DNA from: CAVVFX01 sp963747535
GTDB taxonomy: Bacteria; Acidobacteriota; Terriglobia; Bryobacterales; Bryobacteraceae
DNA length: 64,000 nt
Direction: 5' to 3'
Assembly: GCA_963747535.1 (NCBI GenBank)
Contig: CAVVFX010000002.1
Coordinates: 186,001-250,000, forward strand
In this document: in pieces, positions 36,001 through 44,405 of the stretch
How positions within the stretch are numbered: the stretch's first letter is position 1
How the letters are laid out: every line of letters starts with the position of its first letter
Position numbers and translations under genes: made by a program
Notes under the pieces: model-generated
What the model was told of the DNA's origin: nothing
The model's input: only the letters and a program-made list of their open reading frames with translations
The model's database searches: none

Positions 36001-36358
36001 GACGGGACAGGGAAATGACCGGCCCAACCAGGTTCTCGTGAACGTTTTCCCCGCCCAACAGACAACCTCCCAATGGTTTCTCCCGTCAGCGTTCGCGATT
36101 CAGCCAGTCGGAACCTTCGGTAACCTGGGAAAGAATGCTCTTTACGCCCCGGGCTCGATCGATGTCGACGCCGCACTCAGCCGGACTTTCCAAATGGTTG
36201 AGAGGTTGGGTTTAATGTTCCGCGTGGAGGCGTTCAACGCGCTGAATCATCCGAATTGGGGTGGCCCGACGACATCGATAACCAGCGGACAATTCGGCCA
36301 GATCACCAGCTTTGGCGCTCCGAGAATCTTACAGTTGGGGATGAAGCTGATTTTTTAG
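33065..36358 (+). CDS. Oar-like TonB-dependent receptor with carboxypeptidase-regulatory domain
   Basis: This 1,097-residue outer-membrane protein has a signal peptide (VFLLLLMAISAIFWAPQ to about residue 34). A CarboxypepD-regulatory sandwich spans about 40-120 (AGYVTDPSGQSIPGAQV, DAQGRYSFPNLPVGTYDL). A plug-like region follows (LPLNGRNPTQLITL ... FSVAGGQANGISYLLDGGDNNDP), then a beta-barrel to a C-terminal aromatic strand (LQLGMKLIF). Acidobacteriota carry many such receptors and use them instead of SusCD for oligosaccharides. AAAGGAGA precedes the ATG. As first gene of the sugar cluster it probably imports the cluster's substrate (inference). Confidence 0.93.
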   Translation: MSQVHTRVNSRRVFLLLLMAISAIFWAPQAKSQAVAVAEVAGYVTDPSGQSIPGAQVKITETGKNRVNTATTDAQGRYSFPNLPVGTYDLSVTANGFKTYVESSILLQVASNLEINAKLQLGAVSETIDVKASATMVETKDNSLTEVIDEKRVVDLPLNGRNPTQLITLTGAATTSSSSDLITSKNIGGSNASGTFSVAGGQANGISYLLDGGDNNDPLFNVNLPLPFPDALQEFSVQTTALPAQYGLHPGGVVNAVTKSGTNVLHGDVFEFLRNGDMNAIQDNTPARDSLKRSQFGGVVGGKIIRDKLFFFGGYEGTRQRSNPPAQISYVATAAALNGDFSTLEAPKSAGGCLSASSARQLKNPSTGAAFPNNQIPVSLFSQPAVTLLSKYLPVSTSPCGLVQYGYPADNPDDQVIGRVDYIQNAKHSLYGRYYIYDFTIQTTFNGTDLLTTQQPGNLGRSQTVTLGDNYAFSPTTLNSFHITFDRRRNNRGAAPNVINPQTLGINMTATIPNFIYLSASNYFTVGCGTCSPSHFNTNTYQFSDDVNIIRGKHQFAFGGDFRRLQANLLTNTYTNGQISFNGGYTGDALADLLLGDIYQMNQANPQPDALRQTVFSLYGQDTFHATPHLTLNLGLRWEPELFPYDLYGRAPAFSQAAFTAGTVSTRYPNAPAGLIFPGDPGDPYGKSQVKSYWQEVSPRVGVVWDPTGGGKQTIRIGFALMHDTNMLYYPERWTYSPPYASQVIITNPAGGLSNPWAGQPGGNPFPNTGIFPIGGTYYIVPNQMPPTYMINWNLTYQLEIKKNWLAQIGYLGTKSVHVWGQYDINPSVYIPGSSASTNLRRLLYLQNPAQGQYYAAIDSGDPNGNSKYDAFLTTLQHRFANNFTILSNYTWSHCVSDTDLSGEIAGTYRENPYSRSMERGNCMFDHRHLFNLSFIAASPGAGQGWAFRLTRNWQFSTIFTAFSGAPINITDGGTDQSKTGQGNDRPNQVLVNVFPAQQTTSQWFLPSAFAIQPVGTFGNLGKNALYAPGSIDVDAALSRTFQMVERLGLMFRVEAFNALNHPNWGGPTTSITSGQFGQITSFGAPRILQLGMKLIF

Positions 36359-36394
36359 CCGGCTCTAACAAAGACAAAACAGTAGAGGGTTCCT

Positions 36395-38002
36395 ATGAAA
36401 TGCCGTTCGTTTTTGACCTTTGCCGCGCTTGCGGTTTTCAATTCAAGCGCAGGCTACGCGGCGCCGGCGCCCCGGGAATTAGTGATGACGCGGTCCGAGT
36501 ATTTAGACCGCGTTAAGGCTATCTGGACAGCGCAGATGATCGGACAGCTGACCGGTTTGCTCTTCGAACATAAGACCGCGTCAGCACTCAAGGACACGCC
36601 GCAAGTTCGCGGCCGGGGATTCGCGCTACCCGACGACGATTACTACTACGAGATGGTAGCTATCAGAGCGTTTGAGAAATACGGCATCAATCTCACGGTC
36701 GAGCAGCTAGGCGCTCAATGGCTGGAAAACAATGCCGGCTCCTACGGTTCCAGCGAGCAGGCGCTCATCCTGCTCAAGCGGGGAATCAAGGCGCCCGATA
36801 CCGGCAATCCTCGTTACAACAAGCTTTGGTGGACCATCGGGCCGCAGTTCAGCAGCGATGTCTATGGCACGCTCAACCCGGGCATGCCCAACGCGGCGGG
36901 AGCCATGGCGCGTCGCCTGGGCCACATCAACGGCTATGCGGAAGGCACCGACGGTGCAGTCTTTGTCGCAGGAATGATCAGCCTGGGTTTCGTCGAGAAA
37001 GACACCCGAGAAATCGTCCGCAAGGCCGCCCATCTGCTGTCGCCGCTGTCCCCCTATCGCCAATGCCTGGACACGATCATCTCCATGGCTGAAGCGGGCA
37101 AGTCACCCGAGGAGATCTTCCGGGCCATCGATGAGCGCTGGGGAATTGAATATCCCGCGACCAACAACGCCGTGTTGAACGGGGGAATCGTGGCCACCAG
37201 CGTATGGTTTGGGAAAGGCGATTTCAAGACTACGGAAAACCTCGCGTTTGGAGCGGCGGACTTTTCGGATACGGATTGCAATGCCGCCAATGCCGGCTCA
37301 GTGGTAGGCGCGATGCATGGTATGGCCGCGCTACCGGAAGAAAATGTTCAAGCGTTCAATGACCGGGTTCGCGGCGAGACTATGGGCCCGCTGAAACTAA
37401 CGCCGCCACTCGATGAGAGTATCTCGCGACTGGCGGAGCGTACGGCAGCGATTGGCGAGGAGATACTACTGTCTCATGGCGCTAAGCTGGAAGGCGACAA
37501 GTTAGTCGTGCGCATAGAGCAGCCCAAGACGCTGGAGCCGGAACTCTTCAAGCTATCGGATTTGACCAGGATGTGGAATCCCGATTGGACTCTGGAGCGC
37601 GCGGGATACGGAGGCGCGGGTGGAGGAATTAGAGGAGTTCGGGGCGATACCTACCTGGACGGCGATACCCTGGCGGTCTTTCCAAGAGACGAAGTACGCG
37701 GCGCTCTCCTACGCCGCTCCGTGCAATTGGGGGCTAGCCCATCCCTCTCTTTCGATGCCGGCGTTGACGTAGGGAAGTCCTGGCATGTGCTGGTTTATGT
37801 CGACAACGATAAAGTACTTGACCAGCTCATCGATGGCGCTAAACTGCAACCGGAAGAATCCTCGAAGCGCGCCTGGAAGCACCTGAATCTCGATCTGGCT
37901 AAATACCGGAACCAGGCCGTGGTCATCAGGCTTTACGACCTCGTACTTGTGCCCGGCCATGAGGCAGGTAACTCCTATTGGAAGAACCTCAAACTTGAAT
38001 AG
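36395..38002 (+). CDS. Exported ADP-ribosylglycohydrolase (crystallin J1) family protein
   Basis: This is a 535-residue protein with a signal peptide (FLTFAALAVFNSSAGYA). Residues about 30-350 form the helical ADP-ribosylglycohydrolase fold: AIWTAQMIGQLTG, EGTDGAVFVAGM, and the metal-binding SDTDCNAANAGSVVGA near residue 292. The C-terminal 150 residues are a beta-rich carbohydrate-binding-like domain. An exported protein beside polysaccharide genes is unlikely to remove ADP-ribose; a glycoside or nucleoside-like N/O-glycosidic bond is a better guess. It starts 36 bases after the receptor stop, so it is in the same operon. Confidence 0.8.
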   Translation: MKCRSFLTFAALAVFNSSAGYAAPAPRELVMTRSEYLDRVKAIWTAQMIGQLTGLLFEHKTASALKDTPQVRGRGFALPDDDYYYEMVAIRAFEKYGINLTVEQLGAQWLENNAGSYGSSEQALILLKRGIKAPDTGNPRYNKLWWTIGPQFSSDVYGTLNPGMPNAAGAMARRLGHINGYAEGTDGAVFVAGMISLGFVEKDTREIVRKAAHLLSPLSPYRQCLDTIISMAEAGKSPEEIFRAIDERWGIEYPATNNAVLNGGIVATSVWFGKGDFKTTENLAFGAADFSDTDCNAANAGSVVGAMHGMAALPEENVQAFNDRVRGETMGPLKLTPPLDESISRLAERTAAIGEEILLSHGAKLEGDKLVVRIEQPKTLEPELFKLSDLTRMWNPDWTLERAGYGGAGGGIRGVRGDTYLDGDTLAVFPRDEVRGALLRRSVQLGASPSLSFDAGVDVGKSWHVLVYVDNDKVLDQLIDGAKLQPEESSKRAWKHLNLDLAKYRNQAVVIRLYDLVLVPGHEAGNSYWKNLKLE

Positions 38003-38064
38003 GTGACAGCGAAGTCCACGGACGTTTAATGGTCGAATGGTCTGAGAGAGGAAGTGACCGAAGC

Positions 38065-39702
38065 ATGCTGCGACGAAGTCTGATTGGCGCCGCGCTTGCC
38101 GCCACCGGCGCTGCGGCAGTCCCCCGGAGCGGCCCCACGGATCCGAGCCTTCTATTCGACGTCCGCAAGTACGGCGCCCATGGGGATGGCAAGACCCTCG
38201 ATACACGGGCGCTGCAAGCGGCTATCGATGCCTGCACGCACAGCGGCGGCGGAATCGTGTACTTCCCGAAGGGACAATACTTGTCCGGCACCATCACTCT
38301 GAAGGATGGCGTGACCTTGTATCTTTCCCCGGATGCCACCCTCCTCGGGAGCCAGGACGTTCGCGACTACCCGGCCAAGCCCTTTCCCGCTCGCGATCTG
38401 GATGTCGGCGGGTTCGAGATCTGGGCCCTGATTTACGCGGAAGGCGCCAGGAACATAGGAATCGAAGGTCCCGGGACGATCAACGGCAACGGGAAACCCT
38501 TTCCGCCCCGCAAACCTACGAACAATCCGGATATCTCGACGGGCGCCCGTCCACGCCTGCTCTTCCTCAAAGGATGCGAAAAGGTGTCGTTATGCGATGT
38601 TACTTTACGCGACTCCGGATGCTGGACGGTGCATCTGGCGCTGAGCCGGAAGATCATCGTCGACGGCATTAGTATCCATAGCGATTTTTTCGTGAATCAG
38701 GATGGTATTGTCCTCGATAGTTGCGACAACGCCGTGGTCTGCAATTGCTTTGTCAGCACCTATGATGACGCGATCATTATCAAGGCGTCATTCCCGGAGC
38801 CTTGCAGGAATATCGCCATCACGAACTGTGTCCTCACCACCCGGTGTGCGGCGATCAAGTTCGGTACACAGTCGCTGGGCGGTTTCAAGAACGTGAGCAT
38901 TTCCAATTGCTGCTGCTATGAGTGTCCGCTCGGCGGACTCAAATTCCTGACCGTTGATGGCGGCGATCTGGAGGACGTCGCCATATCCAACATCTCCATG
39001 AACAACGTCTCGGCTCCGATCACCTTCGTCAGGGGAAATCGCGCTCAGGATTTTGGATTTAAGAATGTCGAGCATCCGCGGCCTATCGGCAAACTCCGCC
39101 GTGTTACCATCAGCGGCATCCGGGCAACGGTCTCCAGTCGGGACAGCACCTGGACGCGAAACAACACGATGAATGGCAACACCATCCTCATTGCCGGCAT
39201 TCCCGGTAACCCGGTCGAGGGCATCATTCTGGATGACATTCACGTCACCTTCCCCGGTGGAGGCACGCTGGAGCAGGCCACGCGCAGTATCGTTCCCGAA
39301 CGAGAGAACGCATACCCTGAAAACACCATGTTCGGGCTTCTGCCGGCATACGGGATTTACCTTCGCCACGTGAAGGCAGCAACGCTCAATAATCTCCGGT
39401 TTGAGCTGGCTTCGTCCGATCTAAGGCCGGCAATCATCGGCGAAGACGTCGAAGATCTGGAATTGAACGGATTCAAAGCGGCTGGATCGGGCGGTGAACC
39501 TCTCGTCCGGCTGCGGGCCACGCGAGGCGCGTTAATCCATAATTGTCGAACGCTGGGCCCTATCGAGAACTTCCTCCGTGTGGAAGGCGAGACCAGCACA
39601 GATATCGCCCTGATGGCCAATGATTTCCGGCAGGTTCGACGCGCATGGGTGAAGGGCGAGGGCTTTTCCGGATCTATCGCGGACACGGGCAACTTGACGT
39701 GA
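38065..39702 (+). CDS. Exported GH28-like right-handed beta-helix protein (polygalacturonase-like)
   Basis: About 545 residues with a leader (RRSLIGAALAATGAAAV), then FDVRKYGAHGDGKTLDT, the standard pectinase N-terminus, and a parallel beta-helix. GH28-like motifs are partial: VNQDGIVLDS for NTDG and TYDDAIII for the DD pair, but the GHG motif is replaced by a GTQS segment and RIK is not obvious. It may be a rhamnogalacturonan-type hydrolase or a divergent binding protein. The ATG at 38065 begins the leader; the frame extends 12 codons further upstream. It suggests a pectic substrate for this cluster. Confidence 0.78.
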   Translation: MLRRSLIGAALAATGAAAVPRSGPTDPSLLFDVRKYGAHGDGKTLDTRALQAAIDACTHSGGGIVYFPKGQYLSGTITLKDGVTLYLSPDATLLGSQDVRDYPAKPFPARDLDVGGFEIWALIYAEGARNIGIEGPGTINGNGKPFPPRKPTNNPDISTGARPRLLFLKGCEKVSLCDVTLRDSGCWTVHLALSRKIIVDGISIHSDFFVNQDGIVLDSCDNAVVCNCFVSTYDDAIIIKASFPEPCRNIAITNCVLTTRCAAIKFGTQSLGGFKNVSISNCCCYECPLGGLKFLTVDGGDLEDVAISNISMNNVSAPITFVRGNRAQDFGFKNVEHPRPIGKLRRVTISGIRATVSSRDSTWTRNNTMNGNTILIAGIPGNPVEGIILDDIHVTFPGGGTLEQATRSIVPERENAYPENTMFGLLPAYGIYLRHVKAATLNNLRFELASSDLRPAIIGEDVEDLELNGFKAAGSGGEPLVRLRATRGALIHNCRTLGPIENFLRVEGETSTDIALMANDFRQVRRAWVKGEGFSGSIADTGNLT

Positions 39703-39720
39703 CGATACGATTTTATTTAT

Positions 39721-40602
39721 ATGAGCACATATCAGGCACTACCAGCCTGCTACCCTTACGGCACGAGTCACTCGCAGGAGATGATTCGAGACTTGTCCTG
39801 GCGTGCCCAGCGATTTCGAGTTCAAGTCTTGAAAATGGTTTACGAGCGCGGCACGGGACACATCGGAGGCGCATTTTCCATAGCCGAGATATTAACCGCT
39901 CTGTACTTTCACCATCTGCGCGTAGATCCCGCGAGACCTGCCTGGCCGGAACGGGATCGACTGGTTTTTTCCAAGGGCCACGCTTGCGCGATGCTTTACA
40001 CGGCGTTGGCCAACCGCGGTTTTTTCCCCGTCGAGGAGTTAGATACCTTTCGTTGTTTGAATAGCCGTCTCCAGGGGCATCCCGATCCGGAAAAGACACC
40101 CGGCATTGAGGTCGCCGCCGGGCCGCTGGGCCACGGGGTAGCGATTGGAGCCGGGATGGCGTTGGGGGCACGGCTCGATAAGTCACGTCGCAGGACCTAC
40201 GTGATCCTGGGTGATGGCGAACTCAATTCCGGGGTAATTTGGGAAGGTGCGCTGGTGGCCGCGAAATTCGCGTTGGACAACCTGACAGTTATTCTGGACT
40301 ACAACGGCGTGCAACAGACGGGCACTACTTCACAGGTGATGCCGACCGAGCCGATCGCACTGAAATGGGCCTCGTTCAACTGGCACGTGATTGAAATTCA
40401 TGGCCACAACATGAGCGAGGTTTTGGACGCACTGGATCTTGCGGATGAGATCCACGGACGCCCGGTCATCATCATCGCCCGAACGACAAAAGGCAAGGGT
40501 GTCAGCTTCATGGAATACTCGCCGAAGTGGCACGGTGGCATTCCTAACCGGGATGAGTATCAGGCGGCTTTGGCAGAGCTACAACAAGGGGACGGCTTGT
40601 GA
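39721..40602 (+). CDS. Split transketolase, N-terminal (thiamine diphosphate-binding) subunit
   Basis: This 293-residue subunit carries the pyrophosphate half: GTGHIGGAFSIAEILTALY, FSKGHACAMLYTALA, GPLGHGVAIGAGMA, and the ThDP motif GDGELNSG...N near residue 165. It needs the C-terminal partner encoded next, whose GTG overlaps this stop. Two-subunit transketolases move two-carbon ketol units between sugar phosphates. Dedicated split forms act in specialised pathways such as apulose 4-phosphate cleavage (AptAB) in apiose use. It begins 18 bases after the GH28-like gene. Confidence 0.92.
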   Translation: MSTYQALPACYPYGTSHSQEMIRDLSWRAQRFRVQVLKMVYERGTGHIGGAFSIAEILTALYFHHLRVDPARPAWPERDRLVFSKGHACAMLYTALANRGFFPVEELDTFRCLNSRLQGHPDPEKTPGIEVAAGPLGHGVAIGAGMALGARLDKSRRRTYVILGDGELNSGVIWEGALVAAKFALDNLTVILDYNGVQQTGTTSQVMPTEPIALKWASFNWHVIEIHGHNMSEVLDALDLADEIHGRPVIIIARTTKGKGVSFMEYSPKWHGGIPNRDEYQAALAELQQGDGL

Positions 40603-41612
40603 GCAACATCGTTCGTGAACCGTTCGGCCCGCCGGTTCTTATGCGACAGACATACGGGGACGCATTGGTTGAGCTGGGACGAAAGCGCAACGACGTCGTC
40701 GTGCTCTCCGCCGACGTCTCTTCGTCAGACTTCAGTTGGATGTTCGAAGCTGCTTTTCCCGACCGGTTTTTCAATGTGGGAATCGCCGAACCCGCCTTAG
40801 TGGATGTCTCCGTCGGGCTGGCCAACACGGGGAGAATTCCTATTGCCAATACCTTCGCCATCTTTTTGGCGACCCGCGCAATTGAAATGATTCGCACTCA
40901 TTTGTGTTACGGCAAGGCCAATGTCAAGCTGGCGGGCGCTTATGCCGGCCTGTCCGATTCATTCGACGGGCCGACGCATCATTCGATCACCGACATAGCG
41001 ATCATGCGCAGCCTTCCCGGCATGACTGTCGTGGTTCCGTCCGACTCCCTTGCGGTGACGAAGCTACTTCCGCAAGTAGTGGATTGGAACGGACCGGTCT
41101 ACTTTCGTTTGTGCCGCAATGAGGTCCCGCAAATCTATTCGAGTGACAGCTACCAGCCGGTCATCGGCAAGGGCATAACTTTGATCGAGGGTAGCGATGT
41201 GACCTTGTTTGTCAACGGCGTTTTAGCTTCGCGGGCGATTACCGCAGTTCGCGAACTGGCGCGTCTCGGGGTAAGCGCGAGATTGGTCGAGATCCATACG
41301 GTCAAGCCGCTTGATTCGGGATTGATCTCGCAGTGCGCAATTGAAACCGGGGCGGTGGTGACGATCGAGGAGCATTCCATTGTCGGGGGACTCGGCGGTG
41401 CTGTGGCAGAATGTTTGTCCGGATGCCATCCGGTTCCGGTCGAGCGCGTGGGCATAAACGATTGCTTCGCGGAGACAGGTCCCTACCAGGACTTGCTCGA
41501 CAAGTACGGCATGAGCGTGGAGGCCATTGTCCGCGCCTCCAGGCGAGCGGTAGAGAGGAAGGAGCACGTGGTAACTATTCCACTGAGAGGGACGGAGTTG
41601 AGCAATGCCTAA
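40599..41612 (+). CDS. Split transketolase, C-terminal (pyrimidine-binding) subunit
   Basis: This 337-residue subunit has the pyrimidine-binding domain (VVLSADVSSSDFSWMFEAAFP, FFNVGIAEPALVDVSVGLA with the catalytic Glu in GIAE) and the C-terminal regulatory domain (SARLVEIHTVKPLD, VVTIEEHSIVGGLG). It completes the active site with the preceding subunit. GTG starts over the upstream stop, and its own 3' end overlaps the next gene by 8 bases, so the three are probably translationally coupled. Confidence 0.92.
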   Translation: MSNIVREPFGPPVLMRQTYGDALVELGRKRNDVVVLSADVSSSDFSWMFEAAFPDRFFNVGIAEPALVDVSVGLANTGRIPIANTFAIFLATRAIEMIRTHLCYGKANVKLAGAYAGLSDSFDGPTHHSITDIAIMRSLPGMTVVVPSDSLAVTKLLPQVVDWNGPVYFRLCRNEVPQIYSSDSYQPVIGKGITLIEGSDVTLFVNGVLASRAITAVRELARLGVSARLVEIHTVKPLDSGLISQCAIETGAVVTIEEHSIVGGLGGAVAECLSGCHPVPVERVGINDCFAETGPYQDLLDKYGMSVEAIVRASRRAVERKEHVVTIPLRGTELSNA

Positions 41613-42384
41613 ATTTGCAGCCAATTTGTCAATGATGTTTACCGAGGTGCCATTTCTCGACCGCTTTGCCGCGGCGAAAGATGCCGGATTCCACGCTGTG
41701 GAGTACCTCTTCCCATACGATTATTCGCCGGACACCGTGCGGCAGCGTCTCCACGATTCCGGGCTTGAGAACGTGCTCTTTAACATGCCTCCCGGGGATT
41801 GGGCGGCCGGGGAGCGGGGGATTACGAGTATTCCGGGACGCGAAGCAGAGTTTCGCGAAGGTGTCCAAAAGGCCCTGAACTATGCGGCTGTGTTGGGTGT
41901 CAGGCGTCTTCATGCCATGGCAGGTATTCCTCCGGCAACCGCGGACAGGGCCGCGTGTAGGGCGACGTTAGTTAACAACTTGCGATACGCTGCCGAGAAA
42001 CTGGCGGGGTCGGGAGTCACACTGCTTCTCGAAGCGATCAACACCAGGGATATGCCGGGATTCTTCATTTCAACCCAGGCGGAATCCTTCTCGGTTTGTG
42101 CTGAAGTTGGTGCGTCGAATCTGAAAATGCAGTTGGATTGTTATCACATGCAGGTCATGGAAGGCGATCTCACTACAAAATTGAAGAAGTATCTTCCGTA
42201 TTGCGGGCATATACAGATCGCCGGCGCTCCCGACCGGCATGAGCCGGATACCGGGGAAGTGCGCTACGAGTATCTGTTCCGGGAAATCGACAAAATGGGT
42301 TATGACGGATGGATCGGCTGTGAATACCGCCCGGCGGGCAAGACAGTCGATGGCCTGAGTTGGTGGCGGGCGCTTGGCGCCTGA
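41605..42384 (+). CDS. hyi: Hydroxypyruvate isomerase-like TIM-barrel enzyme
   Basis: This 259-residue protein matches hydroxypyruvate isomerase over its full length: MPKFAANLSMMFTEVPFLDRF, FNMPPGDWAAGERG, and catalytic glutamates in LLLEAINTRDMPGFF (about 143) and GCEYRPAGKT (about 241). Relatives include 2-oxo-tetronate isomerase OtnI. It would interconvert hydroxypyruvate and tartronate semialdehyde, or a related keto acid, which the next gene's reductase could then reduce to glycerate. It overlaps the transketolase gene. Confidence 0.88.
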   Translation: MPKFAANLSMMFTEVPFLDRFAAAKDAGFHAVEYLFPYDYSPDTVRQRLHDSGLENVLFNMPPGDWAAGERGITSIPGREAEFREGVQKALNYAAVLGVRRLHAMAGIPPATADRAACRATLVNNLRYAAEKLAGSGVTLLLEAINTRDMPGFFISTQAESFSVCAEVGASNLKMQLDCYHMQVMEGDLTTKLKKYLPYCGHIQIAGAPDRHEPDTGEVRYEYLFREIDKMGYDGWIGCEYRPAGKTVDGLSWWRALGA

Positions 42385-42429
42385 GCGAAAAGTAGTTGTA
42401 TTCGATACTGGATGGGAGGAGATCAAACG

Positions 42430-43317
42430 ATGAAGATTGGATTTGTAGGCCTTGGAATCATGGGCAAGCCGATGGCCCGGAATGTCATGAAGGGCGGCCA
42501 CGATGTGGTAGCCTACGACGTCGTCTCCAGTTCGCTGGACGCCGTTGTCGCCGATGGCGCGGCGCGCGGGGCATCATCGAGTGATGTCGCGAGCCGGTGC
42601 GAAGTGCTCATCACCATGCTTCCCGACGGACCGCAGGTACAAGAGGCGATCCTGGGGCCAAACGGTGTCCTGGAAGGGATGAGTTCGGGAGCGGTGGTGG
42701 TCGATATGAGTTCGATCAGCCCCCTGGTTTCCCAGCAGATTGGCACCGCGTGCGCGGAAAAGTCGGTGGGCTTCGTGGACGCGCCGGTCAGTGGCGGAGA
42801 ACCCAAAGCGATTGACGGAACCCTGGCGATCATGGCCGGGGGCGACCCCGCGATATTCGAGCGCGTAACACCAGTTCTACGGTTGATGGGTTCGAGTGTA
42901 ACCCTGGTGGGACCTGTCGGCGCGGGTAATGTCGCCAAACTATCAAACCAGATTATGGTGGCTTGCAACATCGCGGCGATGGGAGAGGCGCTGGTGCTGG
43001 CGACTAAGTGCGGGCTTGACCCGGAAGTGGTGTTCCAGGCCTTGAAAGGAGGCTTAGCCGGCAGCACCGTGCTCAACGCCAAGGCTCCCATGGTGATCGC
43101 CCGTAATTTCCAGCCGGGTTTCCGTATTCGCCTCCACGAGAAGGACCTGCGAAACGCGTTGTTAACGGCGGAGTCCGTTAAGGTGTCTCTCCCCCTGACG
43201 AGCTTGGTCCAGCAAATGCTGATCGCACTGATGAACTCCGGAGACGGTGATCTGGACCATTCCGCAATCGTCACTTTTATAGAGAGCATGGCCAATGCTA
43301 AGGTACAACGGCAATAG
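42430..43317 (+). CDS. garR: 2-hydroxy-3-oxopropionate (tartronate semialdehyde) reductase-like
   Basis: This 295-residue beta-hydroxyacid dehydrogenase starts MKIGFVGLGIMGKPMARN with the NAD(P) fold GLGIMG. The substrate-binding DAPVSGGEPKA (near residue 122) and the catalytic Lys in NVAKLSNQIM (near residue 170) are present. GGGAGGA lies upstream of the ATG. With the hydroxypyruvate isomerase before it, the classical route hydroxypyruvate to tartronate semialdehyde to glycerate would be complete. Other 3-hydroxyacid dehydrogenases look similar, so the substrate is inferred from context. Confidence 0.88.
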   Translation: MKIGFVGLGIMGKPMARNVMKGGHDVVAYDVVSSSLDAVVADGAARGASSSDVASRCEVLITMLPDGPQVQEAILGPNGVLEGMSSGAVVVDMSSISPLVSQQIGTACAEKSVGFVDAPVSGGEPKAIDGTLAIMAGGDPAIFERVTPVLRLMGSSVTLVGPVGAGNVAKLSNQIMVACNIAAMGEALVLATKCGLDPEVVFQALKGGLAGSTVLNAKAPMVIARNFQPGFRIRLHEKDLRNALLTAESVKVSLPLTSLVQQMLIALMNSGDGDLDHSAIVTFIESMANAKVQRQ

Positions 43318-43346
43318 GCAAGGCTGGACCGTCGCCCGATCTAGCA

Positions 43347-43470
43347 GCTTGTGGCAGAAGTCGACGCAGGCCAAAGGCCTACTCCACAAGGCTTGCAAGC
43401 AGTTGATTCTTCGTTGTGGAGTAGGCGTTTTCGCCTGCTCTCGCGCGCTGGAGAGACTTCTGCCACAGGT
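43347..43470. repeat. Pair of family B repeats in opposite orientation
   Basis: A shortened inverted copy (TTGTGGCAGAAG ... CTACTCCACAAGG, 43349-43391) and a full copy (GTTGTGGAGTAGGCGTTTTCG ... CTTCTGCCACAGG, 43412-43469) face each other over a 20-base spacer and could form one long hairpin. They split the cluster between garR and the next isomerase gene and may reduce or end transcription there. Confidence 0.75.
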
Positions 43471-43568
43471 TGCTGGGATTTTGGTTGCGCCGGCGATTGC
43501 CAGCCGGCATAGGACGTTATGACGCAGATGCCGACTGCCCCGCGGTTACCAGGAGCGAGGTGCGCTCC

Positions 43569-44405
43569 ATGAAAATCGGCCTGGCCGTGGCAACCGCTGA
43601 CGCGCTGCCCAGTGCGTTCGTAGTCTTCCGCGATGATCTGTGCACCCTGGTGGATCGATGCTGCGACCTGGGTTACGACGGCGTGGAATTGGCGCTGCGG
43701 TTCGCTCATGAAGTGAATCTGCCCGAGATCAAGCGCCGCCTCTCGGCGACCGGGATGGAAATCCCCTGCATCTCTTCCGGCCAGGTATTTGCCGCCGATG
43801 GCCTCTATTTTACTCATCCGGACACGGCCGTGCGCAACGCCGCGGTGGAACGGATTACGGACATGATTCACCTCGCCGGAGAACTGGGCGCGAAGGTGAA
43901 TACCGGGCGCGTCCGCGGCGTCATTCACGAAGGTGAAACGGTCGCAGTGGCAACCGATCGCTACCTTTCCTGCATGGAACGGTGCGCGGACGTAGCCGAA
44001 CCGCTGGGCGTGGAACTGATCGTCGAACCGGTCAACCGCTATGAAGTAAATTTCATCAACAACTGCACCGAGGGTTTGGAAATCGTCCGCCGTTGCGGGC
44101 GTCGGTCGGTGAAGCTCATGCCCGACGTGTTCCATATGAATATCGAGGACGCTTCTTTCCGGCAGTCCTTCGAAACCGCGCGGGCCTTCGTTTCTTACGT
44201 CCACGTCGCCGACAGCAACCGCCTGGCCCCCGGATGGGGTCACCTGCCCTTTGACGAGATTTTCACTATTCTTTCGGACATCGGCTACGACGGTTATCTC
44301 ACAGCCGAGATTCTTCCCCGGCCGAATCCGGAGGCCGCTGCCGGGCAGGCAATCCGGTTTCTGTCTACCCGTGTTACGCGAAACCGGAGCGGGATCAGAA
44401 GGTGA
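43569..44405 (+). CDS. Sugar phosphate isomerase/epimerase family TIM-barrel protein
   Basis: This 278-residue protein of the xylose-isomerase-like barrel family starts MKIGLAVATADALPSAF, with GYDGVELALRF, LIVEPVNRYEVNFINN (metal-binding Glu), LMPDVFHMNIED (Asp and His) and TAEILPRP (Glu). These make the usual divalent metal site of sugar epimerases or isomerases. The ATG at 43569 is preferred; the longer frame begins in a repeat. Its stop overlaps the MFS start. The substrate is probably the sugar handled by the surrounding genes. Confidence 0.85.
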   Translation: MKIGLAVATADALPSAFVVFRDDLCTLVDRCCDLGYDGVELALRFAHEVNLPEIKRRLSATGMEIPCISSGQVFAADGLYFTHPDTAVRNAAVERITDMIHLAGELGAKVNTGRVRGVIHEGETVAVATDRYLSCMERCADVAEPLGVELIVEPVNRYEVNFINNCTEGLEIVRRCGRRSVKLMPDVFHMNIEDASFRQSFETARAFVSYVHVADSNRLAPGWGHLPFDEIFTILSDIGYDGYLTAEILPRPNPEAAAGQAIRFLSTRVTRNRSGIRR

